Shown: positions 53,936-62,765 of the stretch, piece by piece
Layout: every line of letters begins with the position of its first letter
Position numbering within the stretch: position 1 is the stretch's first letter
From: Paracoccus sediminis
Lineage (GTDB): Bacteria; Pseudomonadota; Alphaproteobacteria; Rhodobacterales; Rhodobacteraceae
Direction of reading: 5' to 3'
Length of the DNA stretch: 64,000 nucleotides
NCBI RefSeq assembly: GCF_900188295.1
Contig: NZ_FZNM01000008.1
Span: 1-64,000, forward strand
Translations under genes and position numbers: made by a program
Notes under the pieces: generated by a model
The model's database searches: none
What the model was told of the DNA's origin: nothing
What the model saw: the letters and a program-made list of their open reading frames with translations, nothing else

Positions 53936-54849
53936 TGCGCGTCCTGTTCGCCGCCCCCGACGCGCTGTGGCCCGCATGGGCGCCCGTCCTGACCCGCCTG
54001 GCGCCCGAGATGGATCTGGTCCGCGACGCCGATGCCGACCCCGCCGGCATCGACGCGATCATCCTTGCCCCCGGCGGGCCGGTCGGCGATCTGTCGCCAT
54101 TCGTGAACGCACGGCTGGTCCAGAGCCTGTGGGCCGGGGTCGAACGGATCGTCACCAATCCCACGCTGACGCAGCCCTTGGCGCGCATGGTCGATCCGGG
54201 GCTGGCGCGCGGCATGGCGGAATACTGCGCCGGCTGGACCCTGCGCGCGCATCTGGGGATGGACGCCTATGCCCAGGATGGCGTCTGGCGCAACGACCTG
54301 ACCCCCTCGCTGGCTGGCGCGCGGCAGGTGACGATCCTGGGGATGGGCGAACTGGGCCGCAGCGTTGCCGCCATGCTGGGCGGGATCGGCTTTCGGATCG
54401 CGGGCTTCAGCGCCTCGGGGCGCGCTGTTCCGGGGGTCGAGGTGGTCGACCCCGCCGACCTGGGCCGTGCCCTGTCCGGGGCCGAAATCCTGATAAACCT
54501 GCTGCCCGACACGGACCGGACCCGCGGCCTGCTGGATGCCGGACGGCTGGCGTTGCTGCCGGGGGGCGCCTGGCTTATCAACCCCGGCCGCGGGACCGTG
54601 CTGGACGACGACGCGCTGTTGGCCGCCTTGGATCGTGGCCGTCTGGGCCATGCCGTCCTGGATGTGTTCCGAACCGAACCGCTGCCCCCCGGACATCCCT
54701 TCTGGACCCATCCCCGCATCACCGTCACCCCCCATGTCGCCGCCGAAACGCGGGTGGAAACCGCAGCCCCTGTCGCGGTGGAAAACCTGCGCCGCGCCAT
54801 GGCGGGCCGCCCGGTCCTGCATCTGGTGGACCGGCAAAAGGGATATTGA
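53932..54849 (+). CDS. Glyoxylate/hydroxypyruvate reductase A-like 2-hydroxyacid dehydrogenase
   Basis: 305 residues; ATG at 53932 overlaps the rodA stop (a second Met follows directly). D-isomer 2-hydroxyacid dehydrogenase fold: the NAD(P) loop is VTILGMGELGRSVAAML; catalytic Arg in NPGRGTVLDDDAL, Glu in FRTEPLPPGHP, His in TPHVAAETRVE. The sequence resembles GhrA, which reduces glyoxylate and hydroxypyruvate. Translational coupling to rodA is unusual metabolically and may only reflect operon extension. Confidence 0.9.
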   Translation: MMRVLFAAPDALWPAWAPVLTRLAPEMDLVRDADADPAGIDAIILAPGGPVGDLSPFVNARLVQSLWAGVERIVTNPTLTQPLARMVDPGLARGMAEYCAGWTLRAHLGMDAYAQDGVWRNDLTPSLAGARQVTILGMGELGRSVAAMLGGIGFRIAGFSASGRAVPGVEVVDPADLGRALSGAEILINLLPDTDRTRGLLDAGRLALLPGGAWLINPGRGTVLDDDALLAALDRGRLGHAVLDVFRTEPLPPGHPFWTHPRITVTPHVAAETRVETAAPVAVENLRRAMAGRPVLHLVDRQKGY

Positions 54850-54958
54850 CGGCCATCCGGCTAACTTTCGTTAAGTCATCGTTCCAAATGGTCTATTGCG
54901 GCGTTTCGGCAATGGTCGCTATGTCTGGGCGGAAAGATTTAAGCTGGTAAGGGATTCG

Positions 54959-55489
54959 ATGCAGGACGGCACGCTTCGCCGCGTTCTGATGACGCAAACG
55001 CAGGATCTGCATCGATGCCTGGACCGGGAAATCGGGGCCTTTGACGACGCATCCGCATATCATGCCTTCTTGTCCGGCAGCCATGCCTTCCGCGCGGCCA
55101 TCGAGCCGCAGTTGACGCAGCGCGCGGACTGGCGGATCCAGCCGCTTGCGCCGCTGATCGCCCAGGATCTGGCCGACCTGGGCCAGCCGGTCCCAGGCGC
55201 CGCGGGCGCCGTGGCCTTGCCCGATCCCGCCGCGCGGGCTGCGGCCTGCTATGTGCTTGAAGGATCCGCCCTGGGGGGGCGGCTGCTGGCGCGCCGCGCG
55301 GCAGGCCTGGGGTTCACAGCCCAGCACGGCGCGCGGCATCTGGCGATCCAGACGGCGTCCGGCGCGCGCTGGCGGCAATTCCTGGCCTGGCTCGAAGCGG
55401 GCGGGTTTTGCGTGGCCAGCGCCGTCGCAGCCGCCCGCGACGTGTTTGCGCTGGCGCTGCGGGCTTACGGCGTTAAGGTCGCTGCATGA
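54959..55489 (+). CDS. bphO: Bacterial heme oxygenase BphO (biliverdin-producing)
   Basis: 176 residues from the ATG at 54959 (TAAGGGA upstream); the longer frame from 54896 lacks a site. The heme oxygenase fold is short and diverged: the proximal His lies in TQDLHRCLDREIGAF near residue 21, and the distal helix has VLEGSALGGRLLARRA with the glycines that let heme bend. It would cleave heme to biliverdin, CO and iron. The stop overlaps bphP by four bases, so it supplies that phytochrome's chromophore. Confidence 0.9.
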   Translation: MQDGTLRRVLMTQTQDLHRCLDREIGAFDDASAYHAFLSGSHAFRAAIEPQLTQRADWRIQPLAPLIAQDLADLGQPVPGAAGAVALPDPAARAAACYVLEGSALGGRLLARRAAGLGFTAQHGARHLAIQTASGARWRQFLAWLEAGGFCVASAVAAARDVFALALRAYGVKVAA

Positions 55490-58062
55490 CACGAAACGCC
55501 GTTTCCGACGCCTCGCTTGCCGGCCAGCCCATCGACCTGACAAATTGCGATCGCGAGCCGATCCACATTCCCGGATCAATCCAGCCGCATGGTTGCTTGC
55601 TGGCGTGCGACAATGCCGCGCGGACGATCCTGTTCCGTTCGGAAAACGCGCCCGCGATGCTGAACCTGACCGAAGATCCGCTGGACCGCACGTTGGCCGA
55701 CACCATCGGCAGCGACACGGCCCATGCGCTGTTGAACGCGCTGGCGGTGTCGGGCAACCGGCCGCGCCCGGCGCTTCTGTTCGGCCAGACCGTCAACGGC
55801 CGCCGGCTGGACGCCACGATCCACCGTTTCGACAATCGCACCATCATCGAATTCGAACCCGCCTCGCTGCGGTTGGGCAAGACGATCAGCCTGTCGCGGA
55901 CGGTGATCGAACGGTTGCGCGCGGCCCCCGACGCCGACCGCCTGATCCAGCAAGCCGCGATGCTGATCCAGGCGCAGCTTGGCTATGACCGGGTGATGAT
56001 CTATCAGCTGGGCGAGGACGGCGCGGGCAAGGTCGTGGCCGAAGCCAAGCTGGACTGCCACGAAAGCTTTCGCGGCCAGTATTTCCCCGCCAGCGACATT
56101 CCCCAGCAGGCACGGGCGCTGTACGTGCGCAACCCGATCCGCGTCATCGGCGACATCGCCTTCACGCCGGTTCCCATCCTGGGCCGCGACGGCAACGCCG
56201 AACCGCTGGATCTGTCCTATGCGCATCTGCGCAGCGTGTCGCCCATCCATTGCGAATATCTGCACAACATGGGCGTCTCGGCGTCCATGTCGGTGTCGAT
56301 CATCATCGACGGGGCGCTGTGGGGGCTGATCGCATGCCACCATTATTCGCCCAAGATCCTGTCCATGGCCGACCGCGCCGCGGCCGAGATGGTGGGCGAA
56401 TTCTTCTCGATGCATCTGGATGCGCTGCATCGCAAGCATACCCGCGACACGGAACTGGCTGCCCGCCGCACCTTGGACGACATGCTGGTCACGGCCAGCC
56501 GGAACGAGGATGCAGGCATCGCCTTGCAGGACCGCCTGCCGCAACTGGCCGAACTGATCCCGTCCGATGGCGCCGCGATGTGGATCGACGGAACCTGGAC
56601 CACCCTCGGCCATGCCCCCACCGCGGCCCAGGCGGCGCCGATCCTGGCGCTGGCCAACGGGCTGTCGGAGGGCCAAGTCTTTCAGACGGCCTGCCTGTCG
56701 GGCGTCCTGCCCGACGCGCAGGAACTGACCGCCCTGGCCGCGGGTGTGATGATTATTCCCCTGTCCAAGCGGACACGCGATTTCCTGTTCTATTTCCGAA
56801 AGGAAGCGATTCAGACGCTGGACTGGGGCGGCGATCCGAACAAGACCTATGAAACCGGCAGGTTCGGCGACCGGCTGACGCCGCGGAAAAGTTTCGCGAT
56901 CTGGAAGGAAACCGTCCGCCACACGTCCCAGCCCTGGTCCGAATCCGACCGCCGCTTCGCCGAGGCGCTGCGCATCGCCGTGGTCGAGGTTTTGCTGTTC
57001 AACAACGAGGTTCTGGCCGACGAACGCACCCGCGCGGCGATCCGGCAGCGGGTTCTGAACCGCGAATTGAACCACCGCGTCAAGAACATCCTGGCCATCA
57101 TTCAATCGCTGGTCGGCCGCAGGTCCGGCGATGGCGAAACCTTGCAGGATTATGTCCAGACGCTTCGGGGCCGGATCCAGGCCTTGGCCTATGCGCACGA
57201 TCAGGTTGTGCGCGATGACGACGGCGGTCTTCTGGGTGATCTTCTGTCGGCCGAACTTGGTCCCTATGCGGGCGAGGGGCGGTTCATCGATCTGGACGGC
57301 CCGGCGCTGGCCCTGGAAGGACGGGCCTTTTCGGTGATGGCGCTGATCTTTCACGAAATGGCGACGAATGCCGCCAAATACGGGGCCCTGTCGCATCCCG
57401 AGGGGCGTTTGTCCGTGGCATGGCGCGTCGATGACGGCGGGAATTGCCGGATCGCATGGACCGAAGACGGGATGGAGGGGCTGACGGCGCCCACCCGGTC
57501 GGGGTTCGGATCGGCCCTGATCGAACAGTCGCTGCCCTTCGATCTTGGCGGCGAAAGCCAAGTCGCGTTCCATCCGACCGGAATCGAGGCCTGTTTCATG
57601 CTGCCCGCGCGCTTTGTCCGAACGGCGCCCGATTCCGCCCAGCGGCCCGGCCGCGCCGTTCAGGACGGTCCGGCACCCGCCGCCCCCGTGCTGGCCGGAC
57701 GCCGCGTCCTGTTGGTCGAGGATCAGACCCTGATCGCCATGGCCCTGGAAAGCGAACTGCAAGATCACGGCCTGCATGTGACCGGACGCGCCGGCACCGT
57801 CCAGTCCGCCCTGGACATGATCGACCGCGACCCGCCGGATCTGGCGGTGCTGGACGTCAATCTTGCCGACGGGGATTCGCTGGCCGTGGCCGAACGGTTG
57901 CAAGCGGCGGGCATCCCGTTCGTTTTTGCCACGGGTTATGGCGCGGATCTTGGCCTGCCGGACAGCTTTTCGGACACGCCCGTCGCGGGCAAACCCTATC
58001 AGGCGCGCGACATCGTGCAAAAGCTGGCAGAGGCCGAACAGCAAGAGGCCGGGCGCGGCTGA
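55486..58062 (+). CDS. bphP: Bacteriophytochrome HWE histidine kinase with fused receiver domain
   Basis: 858 residues. PAS: Cys21 in LTNCDREPIHIPGSIQPHG is the expected biliverdin attachment site. GAF near residues 130-320 with YDRVMIYQL and FPASDIPQQARALYVRNP. PHY domain near 320-510 with the tongue WGGDPNKTY ... PRKSFAIWKETV. HWE kinase: His530 in ELNHRVKNILAIIQSL, N-box HEMATNAAKYGALS and WTEDG (W-x-E). The C-terminal receiver, about 740-855, has Asp790 in LAVLDVNLADGD. It senses red/far-red light and may pass phosphate to its own receiver. Confidence 0.95.
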   Translation: MTRNAVSDASLAGQPIDLTNCDREPIHIPGSIQPHGCLLACDNAARTILFRSENAPAMLNLTEDPLDRTLADTIGSDTAHALLNALAVSGNRPRPALLFGQTVNGRRLDATIHRFDNRTIIEFEPASLRLGKTISLSRTVIERLRAAPDADRLIQQAAMLIQAQLGYDRVMIYQLGEDGAGKVVAEAKLDCHESFRGQYFPASDIPQQARALYVRNPIRVIGDIAFTPVPILGRDGNAEPLDLSYAHLRSVSPIHCEYLHNMGVSASMSVSIIIDGALWGLIACHHYSPKILSMADRAAAEMVGEFFSMHLDALHRKHTRDTELAARRTLDDMLVTASRNEDAGIALQDRLPQLAELIPSDGAAMWIDGTWTTLGHAPTAAQAAPILALANGLSEGQVFQTACLSGVLPDAQELTALAAGVMIIPLSKRTRDFLFYFRKEAIQTLDWGGDPNKTYETGRFGDRLTPRKSFAIWKETVRHTSQPWSESDRRFAEALRIAVVEVLLFNNEVLADERTRAAIRQRVLNRELNHRVKNILAIIQSLVGRRSGDGETLQDYVQTLRGRIQALAYAHDQVVRDDDGGLLGDLLSAELGPYAGEGRFIDLDGPALALEGRAFSVMALIFHEMATNAAKYGALSHPEGRLSVAWRVDDGGNCRIAWTEDGMEGLTAPTRSGFGSALIEQSLPFDLGGESQVAFHPTGIEACFMLPARFVRTAPDSAQRPGRAVQDGPAPAAPVLAGRRVLLVEDQTLIAMALESELQDHGLHVTGRAGTVQSALDMIDRDPPDLAVLDVNLADGDSLAVAERLQAAGIPFVFATGYGADLGLPDSFSDTPVAGKPYQARDIVQKLAEAEQQEAGRG

Positions 58063-58100
58063 ACGGCCGCGTGGCTTTTTCCGCCCCGGAAGGCGACAGG

Positions 58101-59144
58101 ATGACAAGCGGTGTGCGGGTGCGGCAGGCGGTCACGGTGCTGATCGGCGCGGCGGGGGTGGCGGCATTCTGGGCGCTCGGCCTGCCGCTGCCGTTCCTGT
58201 TCGGACCAATGATCGCGTCCCTTGCCGCGGCCTTGGCCGGGGTGCGGCTGATGGGCATGGGCGAGGTTTCGGTCGCGGCGCGGTCGGTGCTGGGGGTCGC
58301 CATCGGCGCGTCGGTGACGCCCGCCCTGATGGTCGAACTGCCGTCGATGCTGGCTTCGGTCGCCATCATTCCCGTCTATATCGCGGTCATTGGCCTGGTG
58401 GGCGTGCCCTTTTTCCGCCGGTTCTGCGGCTTTGATCCGGTCACGGCCTTTTACGCGGCAATGCCGGGGGGCGCGGCCGACATGACCATCTTCGGGGCCG
58501 AGGCCGGGGCGAACGTGCGGCAGGTGTCGCTGATCCACGTCACGCGGTTGCTGGTCATCATGATCGTCGCGCCATTGGTGCTGGCCGGGATTTACGGGAT
58601 CGAGCTGACCCACCCGATCGGCCAGCCCGCCGTGGACATTCCCGTGGCCGACCTGGCGGTCATGATCGGCGCCGGGCTTGTCGGCTGGAAAACAGCCGAA
58701 GGTGTCGGCCTGTTCGGCGCGGCGATCCTGGGGCCGCTGATCGCCGCCGCCGTCCTGTCGCTGCTGGGAATCCTGCACATGCGCCCCCCGCGCGAGGCGT
58801 TGCTGGCCGCGCAATTCCTGATCGGCGTCGGCATCGGTGTCAGCTATGTCGGCGTCACCCTGCGCGAACTGCGCGAAACCGTCGCGGGCGGCGCGGCCTT
58901 CGTGCTGATCCTGGCCGTCATCGCCGGGGCGGTCACGGAATTCGTGACCCTGACCGGCCTTGCCCCGCCGGTCGAGGGGTTTCTGGCCTTCATGCCGGGC
59001 GGACAGGCGGAAATGTCGATGCTGGCGCTGATCGCGGGGGCCGATCTCAGCTTTGTGGTGGTCCACCACATCGCCCGAATCGTCATCGTCCTGATCGGGG
59101 CGCCCATTGTGTTCCGGCTGGTCCGCCGCCGTCAGGGGCGCTGA
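58101..59144 (+). CDS. AbrB-family (duplicated) membrane protein
   Basis: 347 residues with about ten hydrophobic helices, made of two similar halves (FYAAMPGGAADMTIFGAEAG and LAFMPGGQAEMSMLALIAGA). This is the AbrB duplication family (sometimes called ammonia monooxygenase-like); despite the database name it is an integral membrane protein, not the DNA-binding AbrB. Function is unknown, possibly transport. It starts 38 bp after bphP with AAGGCGACAGG before the ATG and may be in its operon. The stop overlaps the 3' end of matR tail to tail. Confidence 0.88.
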   Translation: MTSGVRVRQAVTVLIGAAGVAAFWALGLPLPFLFGPMIASLAAALAGVRLMGMGEVSVAARSVLGVAIGASVTPALMVELPSMLASVAIIPVYIAVIGLVGVPFFRRFCGFDPVTAFYAAMPGGAADMTIFGAEAGANVRQVSLIHVTRLLVIMIVAPLVLAGIYGIELTHPIGQPAVDIPVADLAVMIGAGLVGWKTAEGVGLFGAAILGPLIAAAVLSLLGILHMRPPREALLAAQFLIGVGIGVSYVGVTLRELRETVAGGAAFVLILAVIAGAVTEFVTLTGLAPPVEGFLAFMPGGQAEMSMLALIAGADLSFVVVHHIARIVIVLIGAPIVFRLVRRRQGR

Positions 59145-59800
59145 GACAGCATCCCGCGCAGGACCGCGATCAGGTCGTGGAAGCGGTCGCCTTGCACGAT
59201 CACATGATCGCGCAGCGCCTTTGCCGCGCGGTCGGCGTCACCCGCCTCGATGGCCGCGACGATGGCGTCGTGTTCCGCAAACGACCGGCCCATCCGGTTC
59301 CTGACCTGCAACTGCATCCGCCGATAGGGTTGCAGCATCGCGTGCAGCCGCGCGGCCTCCTGCATCAGGAAGGCGTTGTGGGTGGCGCGATAGATGCAGT
59401 GGTGGAATTCGGAATTGCGCGCGTAATAGCCCTCGACCTCGCGCGCCCCGGCCAGACGGCGGCAGTCGTCGTGGATGGCGCGAAAAGCCGTCAGTTCCGC
59501 GTCGGTGATCCGGCGCGCGGCCAGACGGCCGCAGCTTGCCTCGACCTCGGCCATGACCTCGAAACGTTCGGCCAGTTCCTCGGGCGACCACTGGCTGACA
59601 AAGGTGCCGCGCTTGGGCAGGACGCGCACCAGGCCCGAGGCCTCGAGCTGCTGGAACGCTTCGCGGATGGGGGTGCGGGAACAGTCGAACTCCGCCTCCA
59701 GGGCCTCGGGGTCCAGGCGGGTGCCGGGCAGGTATCGACCCTCGACGATGGCATCTTCCAGGGCGCGACGGATGCGCAGGGTATTGGGAACGGTGGGCAC
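59132..59800 (-). CDS. matR: GntR family (FCD) transcriptional regulator of malonate genes
   Basis: 222 residues. N-terminal winged helix-turn-helix: LRIRRALEDAIVEGRYLPG and CSRTPIREAFQQLEASGLVR. The FCD ligand domain follows, with His residues for metal at SEFHHCIYRATHN, FAEHDAIVAAIEAGD and LRDHVIVQGD. Divergent from matC-matA-matB with palindromes in between, it fits MatR of rhizobia, which responds to malonate or malonyl-CoA. Confidence 0.88.
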   Translation of the reverse strand: MPTVPNTLRIRRALEDAIVEGRYLPGTRLDPEALEAEFDCSRTPIREAFQQLEASGLVRVLPKRGTFVSQWSPEELAERFEVMAEVEASCGRLAARRITDAELTAFRAIHDDCRRLAGAREVEGYYARNSEFHHCIYRATHNAFLMQEAARLHAMLQPYRRMQLQVRNRMGRSFAEHDAIVAAIEAGDADRAAKALRDHVIVQGDRFHDLIAVLRGMLSQRP

Positions 59801-59841
59801 GGGATCCTCCTGAGGCGACCCTATCAGGGGCGAAGTGAAAA

Positions 59842-59868
59842 ATCCATCGATGGATATGTTATATACAT
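59842..59868. promoter_or_regulatory. Palindromic operator candidates between matR and matC
   Basis: ATCCATCGATGGAT (59842-59855) is a perfect 14-bp palindrome. ATGTTATATACAT (59856-59868) is a near-palindrome right beside it. They lie in the AT-rich middle of the divergent spacer and the second overlaps the predicted matC -35. Confidence 0.6.
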
Positions 59869-59890
59869 CAATAGACGAAAAGCGTATAAC
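59862..59890 (+). promoter_or_regulatory. Predicted matC promoter
   Basis: TATACA (59862-59867), 17 bp, TATAAC (59885-59890). Its -35 overlaps the second palindrome, as expected for control by a GntR repressor. Confidence 0.5.
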
Positions 59891-59962
59891 GGTCGTGGGA
59901 GGAGGATTCGTTTGGAGGCGGATCCCCGACGCCGATCATGCAGGACAAGGGGGAAACGCCGC

Positions 59963-61342
59963 ATGACACCACATCTCATATCCATCTATGCGCTGGTCCT
60001 GATGTTTGTGATCGCGACCATCTGGCCGATCAACATGGGCGTGCTGGCCTTTGTCGGGGCCTTCCTGGTCGGCACGCTGCTGGCCGCGCAATCGACCAAG
60101 GACATCATCGCGGGCTTTCCGGCCGGGCTGTTCCTGACGCTGGTGGGCATCACCTGGCTGTTCGCGCTGGCCCAGAACAACGGCACCATCGACTGGCTGG
60201 TGCGGATGGCGGTGCGCGCGGTCAAGGGCCGGATCGGCGCAATCCCCTGGATCATGTTCGGGATTTCCGCGATGCTGACCGCCGTGGGCGCCGTCAGCCC
60301 CGGCGCGGTCGCCATCGTGGCCCCCATCGCGCTGGGCTTTGCCTTCCGCTATCACATCAGCCCGCTGCTGATGGGCCTGATGGTGGTCCACGGCGCGCAG
60401 GCCGGGGGATTCTCGCCCATCAGCATCTATGGCGGCATCACCAACGGCGTGGTGGAACAGGCCGGGCTGCCGCTGTCGGCCATGACCACCTTCGCGGCCA
60501 GCTTCTTTGTCAACGCCGCCGTGGCAGGGATCCTGTTCGCGATGCTGGGCGGGCGCCACCTGATGGCCGCCCGCGACATCGTCGAGGCCATTCCCGTTCC
60601 CCATGTCGAGATCGCCCGCGCCGCCACCGGCCCGCAGATCTTCGGCGACAGCGAAGCCGAGGCGCTGAGCCGCCGCATCGGTGCCGAGGCGGGCGGCGAT
60701 TCCAACCGCCTGGTGGCCGAGGTCGAGGAAGGCAACCAGCCCGACGGCACGCCTTACCAGATCTTCACCCTGGCGGGGCTGGCCCTGCTGGCGGTTCTGG
60801 TGCTGGCCTTCAACCTGGATATCGGCTTTGTCGCGCTGACCATAGGCCTGGCCTTGGCCTTGTGGAACCCGACCATGCAGAAACGCGCCATGGCGCAGGT
60901 CGCCTGGCCGGAAATCATGCTGATTACCGGCGTCAGCACCTATGTCGCCGTGCTGCAAGCGATGGGCACCATCGATTTCGTGGGGGATTCCGTGGCGGGC
61001 ATGGCCTCGCCCCTGCTGGCGGCGCTGATGCTGTTCTTCATCGGCGCGGTGGTGTCGGCCTTTGCCTCGTCCACCGCCGTCCTGGGATCGCTGATCCCGC
61101 TGGCGGTGCCGTTCCTGCAAGGCGAAAACGGCGTCGGCGCCATCGGCTTCATCGCCGGGATGGCGGTGGCCTCCACCATTGTCGATGTCAGCCCCTTTTC
61201 TACCAACGGCGCGCTTGTGCTGGCCAACGCCCATGGCACCGACAAGCAGGCGTTCTTTCGCAAGCTGCTGAACTATGGTGCCATCGTCACCGTCGTGGCG
61301 CCCGTGGTCCTGTGGCTGATCTTTGTCGTGCTGCCGGGATGA
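59963..61342 (+). CDS. matC: Malonate/dicarboxylate transporter MatC
   Basis: 459 residues with about twelve membrane helices. It begins MTPHLISIYALVLMFVIATI; MatC_N-type dicarboxylate carrier family within the SLC13-like permeases. Characteristic blocks: AIVAPIALGFAFRYHISPLL, GGFSPISIYGGITNGV and STIVDVSPFSTNGALVLANA, the last two being the paired hairpin substrate sites. ATG at 59963 with AAGGGGGAAA upstream; the longer antisense-overlapping frame from 59177 is rejected. Confidence 0.92.
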   Translation: MTPHLISIYALVLMFVIATIWPINMGVLAFVGAFLVGTLLAAQSTKDIIAGFPAGLFLTLVGITWLFALAQNNGTIDWLVRMAVRAVKGRIGAIPWIMFGISAMLTAVGAVSPGAVAIVAPIALGFAFRYHISPLLMGLMVVHGAQAGGFSPISIYGGITNGVVEQAGLPLSAMTTFAASFFVNAAVAGILFAMLGGRHLMAARDIVEAIPVPHVEIARAATGPQIFGDSEAEALSRRIGAEAGGDSNRLVAEVEEGNQPDGTPYQIFTLAGLALLAVLVLAFNLDIGFVALTIGLALALWNPTMQKRAMAQVAWPEIMLITGVSTYVAVLQAMGTIDFVGDSVAGMASPLLAALMLFFIGAVVSAFASSTAVLGSLIPLAVPFLQGENGVGAIGFIAGMAVASTIVDVSPFSTNGALVLANAHGTDKQAFFRKLLNYGAIVTVVAPVVLWLIFVVLPG

Positions 61343-61379
61343 ACCCCGGCCGCCGCCCTTTTCCCAAAAGGAGAGCGCC

Positions 61380-62765
61380 GTGACCAAATCCGATGCTGCC
61401 CAGCGTCCGTCCCGTCCCGCCTTTCTGGGCGATCTGTTCGAAACCCTGACCGACCGGGGCCGCGCGCTGCTGCGCTGGCGCGACCCGGCGGGGCGGATCA
61501 CGGCCCCGCCGGGCCTGCCCGAGATGGGCGACCTGCTGCTGTCGCGGCGGGGCGAGGCGTCGGGCGTGGCCCTGGCCCGCGCCCTGGTCACGGCGTTCGA
61601 GGACGCGGAGTCGGACACGCGCCGGGAATTCCTGATGACGCTGGCCGACCGCTTCGGTCCCGATCCCCAGGCGGTCGCCAAGGCCCTGGCCGCCTTGCAG
61701 ACCGAGCCTGAATCCGTCGAGGCGGTCGAGGCCCTGCACAGCGCCTCTGAACCCCGCCGTCAGGAACTGTTCCGCCGCCTGAACCTGGCCCCCGGCGGCA
61801 CCGCCGCCCTGGTCAGGATGCGCGAGGAACTGCTGCGCCACCTCAGGGGCAATCCGTCCCTGCGCCGGGTGGACGGCGATTTCGCGCATCTGTTCGCGTC
61901 CTGGTTCAACCGGGGCTTTCTGGTGCTGCGCCACATCGACTGGAACACGCCTGCCGCGATCCTGGAAAAGATCATCCGCTATGAAGCCGTCCACGCGATC
62001 CAGAACTGGGACGACCTGCGCAACCGCCTGCAACCGTCCGACCGGCGCTGTTACGGCTTTTTCCATCCGCAACTGGTGGACGAACCCCTGATCTTCGTCG
62101 AGGTCGCGCTGACCAAGGGCATCCCCGACACCGTGGCCCCGCTGCTGGAGGTGGACCGCAAGCCCATCGACGCGGACCGCGCCGGCACGGCGGTGTTCTA
62201 TTCCATTTCCAACACGCAGCGCGGACTGGCGGGGGTGTCCTTCGGCAATTTCCTCATCAAGCAGGTGGTCGAGGAGCTGAAGGCCGAACTGCCGAACATC
62301 CAGACCTTCGTGACCCTGTCGCCGGTGCCCGGCTTTGCCGCCTGGCTGGCCCGCGCGCGCGAAGGGGGCGGCCTGCTGGACGACGCCCTGCGGGCCGACC
62401 TGAAGCCCCTGGACCAGCCCGGTTGGCATGTGGACCCCGACGCGGCGCAGGCGCTGCGCGAACCGCTGCTGGCGGCGGCCGCGATCTATTTCCTGCGCGG
62501 TCGCGACGGCAAAGGCCGGGCGGTCGATCCCGTCGCCCGCTTCCACCTGGGCAACGGCGCCTGTCTGGAACGGCTGAACTTTCTGGGCGACGTTTCGGCC
62601 AACGGGTTGAAGCAATCGCATGGCCTGATGGTCAATTACCTGTACGATCCCGACCGGATCGAGACGAACCACGAAGCCTTTGCCGAACGCACCGACATCG
62701 CCGCATCCGACGCGGTGCGCCGCCACCTGCCCGCCGCGCAAGCCATCACGAAGGAAACGCCATGA
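61380..62765 (+). CDS. matA: Malonyl-CoA decarboxylase
   Basis: 461 residues from a GTG at 61380, behind AAAAGGAGAG. N-terminal helical domain and the GNAT-like catalytic domain: FLVLRHIDWNTPAAILEKII, RRCYGFFHPQLVDEPLIFVE, FYSISNTQRGLAGVSFGN and FVTLSPVPGFAAWL. It converts malonyl-CoA to acetyl-CoA and CO2. It lies between matC and matB, overlapping matB by four bases. Confidence 0.94.
   Translation: MTKSDAAQRPSRPAFLGDLFETLTDRGRALLRWRDPAGRITAPPGLPEMGDLLLSRRGEASGVALARALVTAFEDAESDTRREFLMTLADRFGPDPQAVAKALAALQTEPESVEAVEALHSASEPRRQELFRRLNLAPGGTAALVRMREELLRHLRGNPSLRRVDGDFAHLFASWFNRGFLVLRHIDWNTPAAILEKIIRYEAVHAIQNWDDLRNRLQPSDRRCYGFFHPQLVDEPLIFVEVALTKGIPDTVAPLLEVDRKPIDADRAGTAVFYSISNTQRGLAGVSFGNFLIKQVVEELKAELPNIQTFVTLSPVPGFAAWLARAREGGGLLDDALRADLKPLDQPGWHVDPDAAQALREPLLAAAAIYFLRGRDGKGRAVDPVARFHLGNGACLERLNFLGDVSANGLKQSHGLMVNYLYDPDRIETNHEAFAERTDIAASDAVRRHLPAAQAITKETP

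Noticed and set aside
55576..58107. 843-codon minus-strand ORF antisense to bphP
   Set aside because: bphP domains are unmistakable on the plus strand; the antisense translation is low-complexity.
59936..61681. 581-codon minus-strand ORF antisense to matC
   Set aside because: matC is a clear transporter; the antisense frame is D/H/G/Q-rich without domain.
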